A DNA stretch of 23,104 nt, taken from positions 1 through 23,104 of the IMG/VR virus record IMGVR_UViG_3300018080_000610; one strand, written 5' to 3'. A program made the position numbers and the translations under genes. Under the pieces are notes generated by a model. It saw nothing but the letters and a program-made list of their open reading frames with translations, did not search any database and had not been told where the DNA came from. Numbering within the stretch: position 1 is the first letter of the stretch; the number at the start of each line of letters is the position of its first letter. The DNA is from a virus. Positions 14,243 through 22,433 of this stretch are shown here, in pieces.

Positions 14243-15112
14243 ATGGAAAAAGCAGAGAAAAATGCAGTCAAAGAAGAATTTTTAGAGCCACTATCAACAG
14301 CCAACGAACCATCTGAGTTTGTAAAACCATGTTTGCAAAAACCAGATGGTTTTATTTTACCTTATGGAGTACCAGATCCAGAAACATCTGAAATACATCG
14401 TGAACTATCAGTAAGAGCATTGACTGGTGACGAACGCAGTCGGCTAGGTAGCCCTAGTGTTAAGAAAAACCTTGGAAAACTGATTACAGAGTTTATTGTC
14501 AATGGAATAGAATCTGTTGGAGGGCTGAAATTCGATCATACGATAGCCAAGAAAATGTTGATTGGAGATCGCGAGACTGCTCTTATTGCTGTATCCGCAG
14601 CTACTTATGGTGAAATACAGAAGATTGATTCCAAGTGCCCTTACTGTGAATTACCGATGGAACACAATGTAGATCTAAGGCGTATTCCTATTTTTTCTCC
14701 TGTCCATATACAACGAGATGGGACAGGATTCACTTTTGAGATCAAAGCTCTTGTCAATAATGCTGAGATTAAAGCAAAATTTAAGTATCCTAATGGTGCA
14801 CTACAAGAGTGGGTATCTCCAATAGGGACCAATAATCCCCTAAAAGCTCAGATAGAAATGATGGAGAAACTTTGCGTCAACTGGAATGGAAATCCGGTTG
14901 CACCAGGTATGTTTAGGGACGGATCTGCCAGATTAACAAATGATCTTGAGCAATCTATAGCGGGTCATGCATTCGGACCCGATACCGACATACTTGTTAA
15001 ATGTAGTGGATGTGAATCTGAATATGTACTATCGCTGGATTTAATGGATTTTGTCTTTCCCTCGTCAGCGAAGATGCTCAAAAAGCGCTCAGGCAGGATG
15101 TATTCTCTTTAG
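14243..15112 (+). CDS. Tail assembly chaperone (T4 gp26-like family)
   Basis: This 289-aa protein lies between tube and tape measure, the position of tail assembly chaperones. Its core fits the 'T4 base plate protein' gp26-like family: 'ELSVRALTGDERSRL', 'GDRETALIAVSAATYGEIQK', then a Cys pair 'CPYC' (132/135) followed by 'VDLRRIP', and a second pair 'CSGC' (254/257), which probably form a zinc site. Myophage chaperones are often made in a short form and a -1 frameshifted longer form. Here the -1 frame downstream is open and protein-like, and a candidate slip site lies at 15079-15085. The ATG at 14243 follows GGGAGG, which is partly held in a stem-loop. Confidence 0.82.
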   Translation: MEKAEKNAVKEEFLEPLSTANEPSEFVKPCLQKPDGFILPYGVPDPETSEIHRELSVRALTGDERSRLGSPSVKKNLGKLITEFIVNGIESVGGLKFDHTIAKKMLIGDRETALIAVSAATYGEIQKIDSKCPYCELPMEHNVDLRRIPIFSPVHIQRDGTGFTFEIKALVNNAEIKAKFKYPNGALQEWVSPIGTNNPLKAQIEMMEKLCVNWNGNPVAPGMFRDGSARLTNDLEQSIAGHAFGPDTDILVKCSGCESEYVLSLDLMDFVFPSSAKMLKKRSGRMYSL

Positions 15113-15240
15113 GAATGATTATACGGTGGGGATATAAAGAAATAATGATGATGCCTGAACCAGAAAGACGCGAATATTTAAAGTTGGCGAGGGATTATGT
15201 TGATGAAATAGAGCGCGAAAGCAAAAAGGGTAAAATATAG
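14243..15240 (+). CDS. Frameshifted long form of tail assembly chaperone
   Basis: If ribosomes slip back one base at C-AAA-AAG (15079-15085), the product keeps residues 1-281 and continues 'ALRQDVFSLGMIIRWGYKEI' for 51 residues to a TAG at 15238-15240, giving about 332 aa. The -1 frame is open from 15022. Its sequence after the slip site is well-formed: a helix, then 'PEPERREYLKLARDYVDEIE'. The long form's stop overlaps the GTG start of the tape measure (TAGTG), which is how such paired chaperones usually join the tape measure. The slip site is not the ideal A-AAA-AAG, so the exact position is inferred. Confidence 0.62.
15079..15085 (+). other. Candidate -1 ribosomal frameshift site
   Basis: In the zero frame this reads C-AAA-AAG. 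Slippage gives CAA-AAA, so the A-site tRNA re-pairs fully and the P-site tRNA keeps two of three pairs. A 7-nt segment just downstream (15089-15095, TCAGGCA) is complementary to 15152-15158 (TGCCTGA) and could form the base of a stimulating structure, though with a long loop and a spacer of only 3 nt. Confidence 0.5.
15115..15240 (+). CDS. Small ORF: C-terminal part of chaperone long form
   Basis: Considered alone, this is a 41-aa ORF starting at ATG 15115, three bases after the chaperone stop, and ending TAGTG at the tape measure start. Its codons ('MIIRWGYKEIMMMPEPERRE') form a plausible helical protein. It may be made only as the tail of a -1 frameshift fusion, or by re-initiation after the chaperone stop; AGGA next to the ATG is too close to be a normal ribosome site. 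It was too short for ordinary gene calling but should be annotated. Confidence 0.55.
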   Translation: MIIRWGYKEIMMMPEPERREYLKLARDYVDEIERESKKGKI

Positions 15241-17495
15241 TGCAACGATTAGTACGAGTAGGATTGATGCTGACATTTATTGATAGAGCATCGCGTTCTA
15301 TGGCTCGTGCTGCGTCTAGTTTTGCCACTATGGGGATGGCCGCCGAACAAACCAAGCAAAAGATATTGGGGCTCAAGGTAGCTTTTGCGGCAGGCATTGG
15401 CGGAATGTTAGTAGGAGGTTTTTTACTAAAAAAAGCACTTGATACATCAAAAATAGAAGAGTTCGAAGTCTCTATGAATCGCGTTCGTAACGTTATGAAA
15501 CTATGGGGAACACAAGGCGAAGAAAACTTTCAAATGTTGCGGCGCGAGGCAATCAGGACAGGTTTGGTGAGCAAATATACAGCTACCGAAATGGCTGAAG
15601 CCATGAAGGTAATCGGTCAACGTGGCATGGGTGCCAGTGAAGCAATGCAGTTAACTGAACTCACATCACAACTGGCCACTGCTTCTCAGGGAGAATTGGG
15701 GCTAGCTGATGCCGCTACCGTAATGGGCACCGTTCATCGAGTTATGGGTGTGCCAGTAGAAAACCTCGGTAAACGCATGGACCAGTTGGCTTATCTTACG
15801 ACACTTAGTAAGGTTCAGTTTAAGGACTTTATGAATATTCTTGCCCGTGCTGCTCCAGAATTCAAATTTTCTGAACAGAGTGTAGAGGGATTTCTAGCTG
15901 CTCTCGGTGCAATAGGAGATGTTGGTCTTTCAGCTAGTAGAACAGGTATGTTGTTATATCAATCTCTAAGTCAACTACAAGATCCTAAAACACAGGAGAG
16001 ATTAAAAAAACTAGGCGTTAATGTGTTAGATCCTGCTACAAAAAGTATTAGAAGATTATCTGATATTATGCAAGATCTTCTGAAATTTCAAAATAAAAAT
16101 AGATTATCATTTGGACAGCTAGGCACGGCAATCATTGCTGCCTTCACCAAGAAAGGCAGTCGTGGCATAAAGGCATTTATGGCACGTGGTGAAGACAGTG
16201 TAAAAGCAATGAGACGCTGGGAAAATGAATTAGCTACTAGATCTAAGGGATTTGTCAAAACATTTAGTGATTCATATCTCAATACGATAGAAGGCATAAA
16301 AATTCTATCTAAGTCGGCATGGCACACTGTTAGTATGTTGTTACAAGAACAAATGTTGCCAGCCATGAAAGCTGTACATAAAATATTATGGAAGATAGGA
16401 TCTGGATTAGCTGATATTATAGATAAGCATCCCATGTTAGCTAAATTGACAATGGGTATATTGACATTAGCTGGCGCAATGATATTTTTGGCTGGTACTG
16501 TATCTGTTCTACGTGTCGCATTTCTATTTATGGGTCATCAGGTTACAGCACTTCTAGGTGCCGTTGTCACACCATTTTTTGTTAGTTTAATATCTACTAT
16601 AGGTATTGTAGCCGGTGCTCTTTATATATTAGCCAAGGCATCAGAAGATGAATCTACAAATGTAAGAAATTATTGGACAAAAGCGTTCGATGACATGAAT
16701 GTGTCGGCACAAGCATATTTTGAAACACTAGATCAAGGATATATCAGCACTAAACGACTAAACGAAATAGACGCTGCTGGAACTCGTGGTGTAATAGAAC
16801 GTACTGTAGGTATTACTAAATATATTAGTAAGCTTTGGTCGCAATTCACTGAAGGCGAAGGAATATTATCTGGCATAATTAAAGTAATAGCAGGTATCGG
16901 TGAAGCTTTAGCTGGTGAATTTGGCAATTTAGGGAAAAGTATTAAAAATTTATTAGGATTAATAATAAAAAGTTTTATTGATGTTATTGGATTTATAGCA
17001 GGTATAATAGGTAAAATACTATTTAATATAAACATCGATTTAGTTGCTTTTCAAGATATGATAGCTAAAAGATTCGAGGCTACATATAAAGATATAGACA
17101 ATTTCTTTGATAAAATATTAGCTAAAAACGCTAAAGTAAGAGATATTTTAAAGGCAGGTAAAGGGACTATATATATAACACCGGAAGAACATCTTGCTGG
17201 AGCAACAGCACCAAGAAGTGCCGCTACTGTATCATTCGCAAAACCCGGAATAACACCATTGTTACCAATGGAATCGGTAGCTAAAACAGTGGGAAAAGGA
17301 TATACGTTACCGCAAGAACAGGTATCGCAATCACAAGGAGTAGTACCACTTGATGTAACATTCGAAAAAGGAGAACTGGAGAGGAAATTTAATATAACAC
17401 TTAATATAGATGGAGAACAAATACGTACAGCTATTGAGGATATAAAAGAGAGAAAAGAAATAGCTCATCATGCTTATCCTATGAGGTATAGATAA
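15240..17495 (+). CDS. Tail tape measure protein (TP901-like core)
   Basis: This 751-aa protein sets tail length and is carried inside the tube. Residues about 70-300 match the TP901-type tape measure core: 'EEFEVSMNRVRNVMKLWG', 'MAEAMKVIGQRGM', 'LTSQLATASQGELGLADAAT', 'LSKVQFKDFMNILARAAPEF', 'GLSASRTGMLLYQSLSQLQD'. Hydrophobic segments lie at about 44-62, 403-430, 436-465 and 570-600, as usual for proteins ejected towards the membrane. At roughly 0.15 nm per residue the tail would be near 110 nm. It starts with GTG overlapping the stop of the -1 chaperone frame (TAGTG). The last third is more AT-rich in codon use (ATA, TTA, AGA) than the capsid genes. Confidence 0.9.
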   Translation: MQRLVRVGLMLTFIDRASRSMARAASSFATMGMAAEQTKQKILGLKVAFAAGIGGMLVGGFLLKKALDTSKIEEFEVSMNRVRNVMKLWGTQGEENFQMLRREAIRTGLVSKYTATEMAEAMKVIGQRGMGASEAMQLTELTSQLATASQGELGLADAATVMGTVHRVMGVPVENLGKRMDQLAYLTTLSKVQFKDFMNILARAAPEFKFSEQSVEGFLAALGAIGDVGLSASRTGMLLYQSLSQLQDPKTQERLKKLGVNVLDPATKSIRRLSDIMQDLLKFQNKNRLSFGQLGTAIIAAFTKKGSRGIKAFMARGEDSVKAMRRWENELATRSKGFVKTFSDSYLNTIEGIKILSKSAWHTVSMLLQEQMLPAMKAVHKILWKIGSGLADIIDKHPMLAKLTMGILTLAGAMIFLAGTVSVLRVAFLFMGHQVTALLGAVVTPFFVSLISTIGIVAGALYILAKASEDESTNVRNYWTKAFDDMNVSAQAYFETLDQGYISTKRLNEIDAAGTRGVIERTVGITKYISKLWSQFTEGEGILSGIIKVIAGIGEALAGEFGNLGKSIKNLLGLIIKSFIDVIGFIAGIIGKILFNINIDLVAFQDMIAKRFEATYKDIDNFFDKILAKNAKVRDILKAGKGTIYITPEEHLAGATAPRSAATVSFAKPGITPLLPMESVAKTVGKGYTLPQEQVSQSQGVVPLDVTFEKGELERKFNITLNIDGEQIRTAIEDIKERKEIAHHAYPMRYR

Positions 17496-18014
17496 TTGTC
17501 CGTTAATATAAAATTAATACCGCGTTCGAGAGATTTACTTAATAAAATAGGATATTTTCGCGCTCAATTTACACCAGAAACATCAAGAATAGAGCGCGGA
17601 ATAATATATGCTAAATTCGGAATAGTGGGGTACAATAATACACCTCTACAATTTACAGCGGGGACATCACCTACTATGCCAGTAGTATTCTTTGTTGATG
17701 AATATATTAATGATGTATTCACAGAAGGTATTAGAGATTTTAATCTTAATCTAACAGGCGATGAAGGACACAATCCTGTAACTAAAGTAGAAAAAGTAAT
17801 AGCATGGTTCGAGACAGTCACATCAACAAGCGGAGCATTTCAGAGATTTAGAAATAGTCCACCTGAACTGATTTTTTCATGGGGTAATGCATGGGCTTAT
17901 CGTGTTGTCATAGAAAGATCAAACATAGTCAAAACTATGTTTTTAAGAGACGGATCCGCTACACGAGCCAATATAGAAGTAAATTTACAAAGAATGGTAG
18001 ATTTTCCGGTTTAA
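17496..18014 (+). CDS. Baseplate tube initiator, CIS-tube-like
   Basis: This 172-aa protein starts with TTG directly after the tape measure stop. Its C-terminal half has the signature of the contractile-injection-system tube domain: 'PPELIFSWGNAWAYRVVIER' at about residues 123-142 followed by 'KTMFLRDGSATRANIEVNLQ' (P..L.F.WG, then F..DG...RA...L). The first half has 'PLQFTAGTSPTMPVVFFVDE', like the 'F.aG....l.ffD' segment of the same family. Such proteins join hub and tube at the start of tube assembly. The usual LysM domain is absent here and appears to be encoded by the next gene. Confidence 0.72.
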   Translation: MSVNIKLIPRSRDLLNKIGYFRAQFTPETSRIERGIIYAKFGIVGYNNTPLQFTAGTSPTMPVVFFVDEYINDVFTEGIRDFNLNLTGDEGHNPVTKVEKVIAWFETVTSTSGAFQRFRNSPPELIFSWGNAWAYRVVIERSNIVKTMFLRDGSATRANIEVNLQRMVDFPV

Positions 18015-18018
18015 TAAA

Positions 18019-18327
18019 ATGCCTATTTTTACTGGTTCACGATATGATAGCTCTCCGCTGATAATTGATACGCGATCTGATGGATCTCAACGTACGTTTG
18101 TAGGGCCGCGAGTAGAAGTAGATCAAGATGATTTACCTAATAATTGTGTCATTTATGAGCTACATGAGACAGAAAGACTTGATTTCGTATCGTATAAAGC
18201 ATGCGGTAAGACAGTTAATTGGTGGATTATATCTGATGTAAATGATATAGATGATTTTTTTGATACTCAAAATGAAGTGAATTTAATAATACCACCTGCC
18301 GAATTTTTTACAGAAACAGGTATGTAG
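18019..18327 (+). CDS. LysM-like / gp53-like baseplate protein
   Basis: This 102-aa protein has a segment 'LHETERLDFVSYKACGKTVN' then 'WWIISDVNDIDDFFD' and 'EVNLIIPP', the pattern of LysM-like baseplate proteins (T4 gp53, P2 gpX): 'D.L..IA....G....WW.I...N.I.D.......L.IP'. It lies between tube initiator and hub, as expected for this component, which probably bridges the two. The ATG follows the previous gene by 4 nt. In related systems this domain is often fused to the tube initiator; here it is a separate chain. Confidence 0.68.
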   Translation: MPIFTGSRYDSSPLIIDTRSDGSQRTFVGPRVEVDQDDLPNNCVIYELHETERLDFVSYKACGKTVNWWIISDVNDIDDFFDTQNEVNLIIPPAEFFTETGM

Positions 18328-18328
18328 A

Positions 18329-19933
18329 TTGGGTAGCATTAAAAATAAAATAGTAAATAAAATAGCCAAAGGGACTAGTTTACCTGCTACAGATAGCAAT
18401 AAAACAATTAATACAAAGACTAAGCCAGTAAGAAGATCACCGCGTCAAATAATGGTACGTCATAAAAAAAATAGATCTAATCCGACATTTAAAGTATTCA
18501 TTATTCCTCGTGGACAAAGTAAAGAATTAAATTATACTCATATATTTTCTGGTATAGAAATAATATATGGCGAGGGATTATCTGATGCACACCTTAGTGT
18601 TCCATTACGTTCGATAGAAATGGTATCAGATGGCGTGTTTGCAGAGCGTCCTACTGTAAGAATATTAATGGGGTACGGTAATGAACTGGCAGATTTCGGA
18701 AAGTTTGTTATCGATAAACCTACATTTAGATTTAATAAAGATAAAGAAGAATTAGGCGCAAGATCACTGGGTAAATTAGCTGATTCCGATCTGAAGGTGG
18801 TCCGTAAAAATTGGGGAAAAAATATAAGTTATCCTGATATATTAAGACAACTGGCGCAAAAGTATGGATTTAAAGCAGGCAGAATATCTGAATCGTTTCA
18901 AGACGGAACACCATATCCCGCCGGGTCATGGACTACTGAAGGCGGAGATATTATGCAAAACGATACGGATTACGGGTTCATGGCCAAAATGGCAGCAGAT
19001 GCAGGCTGCCATGTATGGAGCGATGGTCAATACCTTCATTGGGAACCATATACTGATATAAACGAAATCGAGATTAATCGCATTCCTTTAGTATTGAAGT
19101 ATTCGACCACACCGGAAGAATCCATGATTACAAATGTATCAATACAACAACCTAATCATAAAAATCTGGCTGGTATTACAGCCGGATCAATAAATCCTTC
19201 TTCTGGTAAGGTAGAGAAAGCAGAAGAACCGCAAGATCCCAGAGGTTTATTATGGAAATATAATGATATTATAGAAAAGTATGAAATAGGTGATAAAGAT
19301 CAGATAATAAAACAAAAGAAATGGGAAAATTTATCACATGAACAAATAATAAAAATACGTAAGGCATTAGCTGAAGCAAAAGCCAGACAAACAACACCGA
19401 TTGATGTAAAAACAGGACCAGATGAGTCTAACGCAACAAGCGGAGATGGTTCAACAAATAGCGATCCGTCGCATTATGCAGATGGAATTATAGCTAAAAT
19501 AAAAGGCTTAAATAGAAAAAGAAGTTATCAGGGGTTAAAACTTAATATAACTACTTATGGTATACCAGAAGTAAGACCTAATATGTTAGTACAAGTAGAT
19601 GGACTTGCTAAATATTCTGGTAAATGGGTTGTATTATCATGTACCCATAGAATGTATTCTATTTCTGGTTACGATCTAAATATTGTATTACGCAGAGCAT
19701 CATTACGTGACTCAAAAATAATTGCACCCAAAAATAAAGGTGATAGTTCGTCATCTGGTATAGGAAAGAAAAAACGCGGTGAAGTAGTTTGGGTTTATAA
19801 TGAAATAATAGAAAAATTTTATCCAGGAAGAAAACTTAAAGATTTGACATTTGAAGAGGCTATTAGGGTTAGACGTGCAGCGGCACAACAATCTGCTCAA
19901 CGTGGCAAAACTTTTACACAAGCGGCTAAATAA
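18329..19933 (+). CDS. Baseplate hub protein, gpD-like, with duplicated insert motif
   Basis: This 534-aa protein forms the trimeric baseplate hub. Residues 70-250 fit the gpD/gp27/XkdQ-like hub: 'SDAHLSVPLRSIEM' and 'ERPTVRILMGYG', then 'YPDILRQLAQKYGFKAG', and 'NDTDYGFMAKMAADAGCHVW' followed by 'DGQYLHW', the recurrent hub motif. Residues 385-460 resume the fold ('GLKLNITTYGIPEVRPNMLV', 'GKWVVLSCTHRM'). A polar segment at about 283-384 splits the hub, and residues 305-354 of it share a motif with the C-terminus (484-524): 'W.YN.IIEK...' then 'L..E..I..R.A.A'. The start is TTG, 2 nt after the previous stop; an ATG at codon 42 would remove only a basic leader. Confidence 0.82.
   Translation: MGSIKNKIVNKIAKGTSLPATDSNKTINTKTKPVRRSPRQIMVRHKKNRSNPTFKVFIIPRGQSKELNYTHIFSGIEIIYGEGLSDAHLSVPLRSIEMVSDGVFAERPTVRILMGYGNELADFGKFVIDKPTFRFNKDKEELGARSLGKLADSDLKVVRKNWGKNISYPDILRQLAQKYGFKAGRISESFQDGTPYPAGSWTTEGGDIMQNDTDYGFMAKMAADAGCHVWSDGQYLHWEPYTDINEIEINRIPLVLKYSTTPEESMITNVSIQQPNHKNLAGITAGSINPSSGKVEKAEEPQDPRGLLWKYNDIIEKYEIGDKDQIIKQKKWENLSHEQIIKIRKALAEAKARQTTPIDVKTGPDESNATSGDGSTNSDPSHYADGIIAKIKGLNRKRSYQGLKLNITTYGIPEVRPNMLVQVDGLAKYSGKWVVLSCTHRMYSISGYDLNIVLRRASLRDSKIIAPKNKGDSSSSGIGKKKRGEVVWVYNEIIEKFYPGRKLKDLTFEEAIRVRRAAAQQSAQRGKTFTQAAK
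19241..19390 (+). repeat. Hub motif copy A
   Basis: Hub residues 305-354 read 'RGLLWKYNDIIEKYEIGDKD', then 'LSHEQIIKIRKALAEAKARQ'. This is the internal copy, within the polar insertion. Confidence 0.65.
19778..19900 (+). repeat. Hub motif copy B
   Basis: Hub residues 484-524 read 'GEVVWVYNEIIEKFYPGRKL', then 'LTFEEAIRVRRAAAQQSAQ'. This is the C-terminal copy, after a Ser/Lys-rich linker. Confidence 0.65.
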
Positions 19934-21264
19934 TGGATCGAATTTTCGGAAAATTACGTGCTTATGTAACGAATAATGAAGATCCTTTAAAGATAGGGAG
20001 GGTTAGGTGTATAGCTCCACGTTTCGACCCAGATGTAGAATTACCTTGGGCGCTTCCTAACTTTCCTATAGCCGGACTAAATGATTTCGGGGAACCGCGA
20101 GTACCACCTTGTAATGCTTGGATATGGATAGAATTTGAGGCAGGCGATCCAGAGGCACCTATTTGGACCGGTTGTTTTTATACTAAAGAAGGTGATTATC
20201 CACAGACACCGAAAGTAGCAACAGATCGCGACGATCTGTCAGTAGCAGCTCGTGGCAATATACCCGCTACACTAACTAATGGTGCTGAATATGAACCACA
20301 AGAAGAATCTCTTAAATTTAAGAGAAATACAGAAATAGTGCAATCTCGATCAGAAATAGAAATTCCTGAACCGCAATCACGCTCTAATTCTCAATATCCG
20401 TACAATAATATGTTTAAAAGTACAAGTGGGCATGTTATAGAAACAGATGATACACCTGGATATGAGCGGTTGGCATGGTTTCATCGCAAAGGCACTTATC
20501 GAGAAGTGGCACCTGATGGATCTAAGACGGATAAGGTAGTCGCCAGACATGATGATATAGTATTTGGTGATGAAGTAAAGCATGTTGTAGGAAATCGATA
20601 TAAAGCGATAGATGGCGATACACTTATTAATTATGGTAAAACAAAACATGAAGTAATTAGGCGTCGCCGTATCACCATAATTAATGGTTCAGATAGAACG
20701 GTCAGTGGAGCGAAAACCGAACACGCTCAAGGCGAATGGTATATCAAGGCATCAGGAAAAAGGGTTGAACAGTTTACGGCAGGCCGCGAGATAATGATTA
20801 TCGGTGGTGACAGTATTATCAATGCGGGTGATAAATCAAGTGTAGTAACTGGCGATGTAGATGAACGCATAGGCGGTGATTATAGTTTACAAATATTATC
20901 TGGAGATTACTCTATAGACATCGCTAATGGTTCTTTTAACTTTTATACATTACTTGGTGCATTGAGCTTCAATAATGCATTGGGCGGACTAGATATAGAT
21001 GCATCTGGTAACATAACTATTAAAGGCGCAACATCAGTAAAATTAGGTGGAGATAGCGCTATTGATCCAGTTATGACAGTCAATAAATTTATGGCAGGGT
21101 TTGTAATCCCTCTCGCTGAAGCAATTTCTCCTCCTGGATTACCGCCTACGCCTGCGTCTGTAAGTGCTGCATTAGTTACATTTATGAAATCATTAGAAAC
21201 CGCTTATCCAACAGGTTCATTAAATGCCGTATTAGGATCATTAAAAGTTAAAGCTGATTTATAA
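19933..21264 (+). CDS. Baseplate spike (gp5/gpV-like), without lysozyme
   Basis: This 443-aa protein is the central spike on the hub. Residues 4-85 form the gp5/gpV OB-fold: 'GKLRAYVTNNEDPLKIGRVR', 'LPWALPNFP', 'AWIWIEFEAGDPEAPIWTGC'. Residues about 160-235 have the typical 'GHVIETDDTPGYERLAWFHR' and 'GTYREVAPDGSK' linker, then repeated short strands rich in Gly-Asp ('INAGDKSSVVTGDVDERIGG', 'LQILSGDYSIDIANGS') suggest a trimeric beta-helix needle, ending in 'IDASGNITIKGATSVKLGG'. The last 70 residues are helical. T4 gp5 carries a lysozyme domain at this point; here there is none. The ATG overlaps the hub stop (TAATG). Confidence 0.85.
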   Translation: MDRIFGKLRAYVTNNEDPLKIGRVRCIAPRFDPDVELPWALPNFPIAGLNDFGEPRVPPCNAWIWIEFEAGDPEAPIWTGCFYTKEGDYPQTPKVATDRDDLSVAARGNIPATLTNGAEYEPQEESLKFKRNTEIVQSRSEIEIPEPQSRSNSQYPYNNMFKSTSGHVIETDDTPGYERLAWFHRKGTYREVAPDGSKTDKVVARHDDIVFGDEVKHVVGNRYKAIDGDTLINYGKTKHEVIRRRRITIINGSDRTVSGAKTEHAQGEWYIKASGKRVEQFTAGREIMIIGGDSIINAGDKSSVVTGDVDERIGGDYSLQILSGDYSIDIANGSFNFYTLLGALSFNNALGGLDIDASGNITIKGATSVKLGGDSAIDPVMTVNKFMAGFVIPLAEAISPPGLPPTPASVSAALVTFMKSLETAYPTGSLNAVLGSLKVKADL

Positions 21265-21414
21265 ATGATAAAGTGGCAAAAAATAGATAAAAATACACCC
21301 ATTATAGTAAAACTAAATAATGTAGCTAAAGCTATTAATGTAATAACCGTGGAGTATACAAATAATTTAAAAAAAGATCTTGAGAAATTACACAAGATGA
21401 TGAGCGATAAGTAA
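21265..21414 (+). CDS. 49-aa hypothetical protein between spike and baseplate genes
   Basis: This ORF starts at the ATG immediately after the spike stop codon and ends at TAA 21412-21414, two bases before the next ATG at 21417. It encodes 'MIKWQKIDKNTPIIVKLNNV' followed by a helical tail ('NNLKKDLEKLHKMMSDK'). Without it there would be a 152-nt gap in an otherwise gap-free region, which supports it being real. The function is unknown; the helix could form a small coiled coil. Confidence 0.62.
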   Translation: MIKWQKIDKNTPIIVKLNNVAKAINVITVEYTNNLKKDLEKLHKMMSDK

Positions 21415-21416
21415 TA

Positions 21417-22433
21417 ATGGCAGATCAATATCCACAATGGCAACCAGTAGCTAATCTCGGTTCTATACTCGGAGATGATTTTGGAGACGGGTTAGAAACT
21501 TTTGTTAGTTCTATAACCACTACATTAAATACTGTGGCAGCTATTATAGAACTAATAGGAGAGCTTGCTATTATTACAGTTGATGTAACCACTGCGCTTA
21601 TTGAGAATACACTGTCACTATTGGAGAATTTTATCCTAGATTTACTCGGCACTGGATGTTATGTTCTGCCGATTTATCCGACATCTCCATCTGATGTGAT
21701 TACGTATGCTGAATGGTTGGACACTTGGACATCTTCGTGGTTCGATACTGGAGATCCTTTCAGACCGCAATTCAGTTTTAATGCGCCAATTGCTGGATTT
21801 ACGTTATTTGCTGCTGCACCTTCAATAGAAGATTTTAAAAATCAATTATCTTTACTTATTGCACTGTTTGGTACTAGTCAATTTAAAAATATTTATGATA
21901 ATTATAATCTGTGGTCCACAGAGCCGATATTGCCGCGTCCTCGCCAACAAATGGGCGTAGAGCCTAACTGGCAAGGTCCGCCAATAGGAATCACAATATC
22001 AGATTTAATAGAACCGCTTGGTGATATAACAAAGGCAGTAGAATTAATTGTGTCCGCTATAAGATCCGCTAAAAAAACCACACAAATGATTGAAGATTTT
22101 GCTGATTTAATATCATCGAGAATTTTAGAGTTAAGTTATATTATTGCAAGATTTTCGGATTTAATTAAAAGATTTACAGATGCACTATTGGCTACTGGTG
22201 GATATTATATAGGATATGGACTTACTACTGGCGGATCACTTGGATATGTTACTGCAATGCAATCTGCTGGCAACGTTCCTGATTTTACAATAAATTCATA
22301 TATAGCATCGGTTACAGTAATAACAGGAACAGGTAATATATCCATATTTGATAATATATTTTCATTTGAAGAAATAGATATATTACCTCAAGATAAACTA
22401 GACGAAATAACAGCTAGATATGGAACACTTTAA
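21417..22433 (+). CDS. Unknown baseplate-region protein with amphipathic helices
   Basis: I do not recognise this 338-aa protein. Residues 26-80 are long and hydrophobic ('VAAIIELIGELAIITVDVTT', 'LSLLENFILDLLG') and another helical region spans about 195-260 ('ITKAVELIVSAIRSAKKTTQ', 'LISSRILELSYIIARFSDLI'). Between them are aromatic, Pro-rich loops ('YVLPIYPTSPSD', 'PQFSFNAPIAGFTLF'). The C-terminus has a Gly/Tyr stretch ('GGYYIGYGLTTGGSLGYV') and a beta part. It sits between the spike and the gp25-like gene, so a baseplate or membrane-contact role is likely. The helices could be buried in an assembly or interact with the host membrane; sequence alone does not decide. Confidence 0.62.
   Translation: MADQYPQWQPVANLGSILGDDFGDGLETFVSSITTTLNTVAAIIELIGELAIITVDVTTALIENTLSLLENFILDLLGTGCYVLPIYPTSPSDVITYAEWLDTWTSSWFDTGDPFRPQFSFNAPIAGFTLFAAAPSIEDFKNQLSLLIALFGTSQFKNIYDNYNLWSTEPILPRPRQQMGVEPNWQGPPIGITISDLIEPLGDITKAVELIVSAIRSAKKTTQMIEDFADLISSRILELSYIIARFSDLIKRFTDALLATGGYYIGYGLTTGGSLGYVTAMQSAGNVPDFTINSYIASVTVITGTGNISIFDNIFSFEEIDILPQDKLDEITARYGTL

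Noticed and set aside
19933-21264. Lysozyme activity in the spike, as in T4 gp5
   Set aside because: After the OB-fold the protein continues into linker and beta-helix repeats; there is no lysozyme-like segment.
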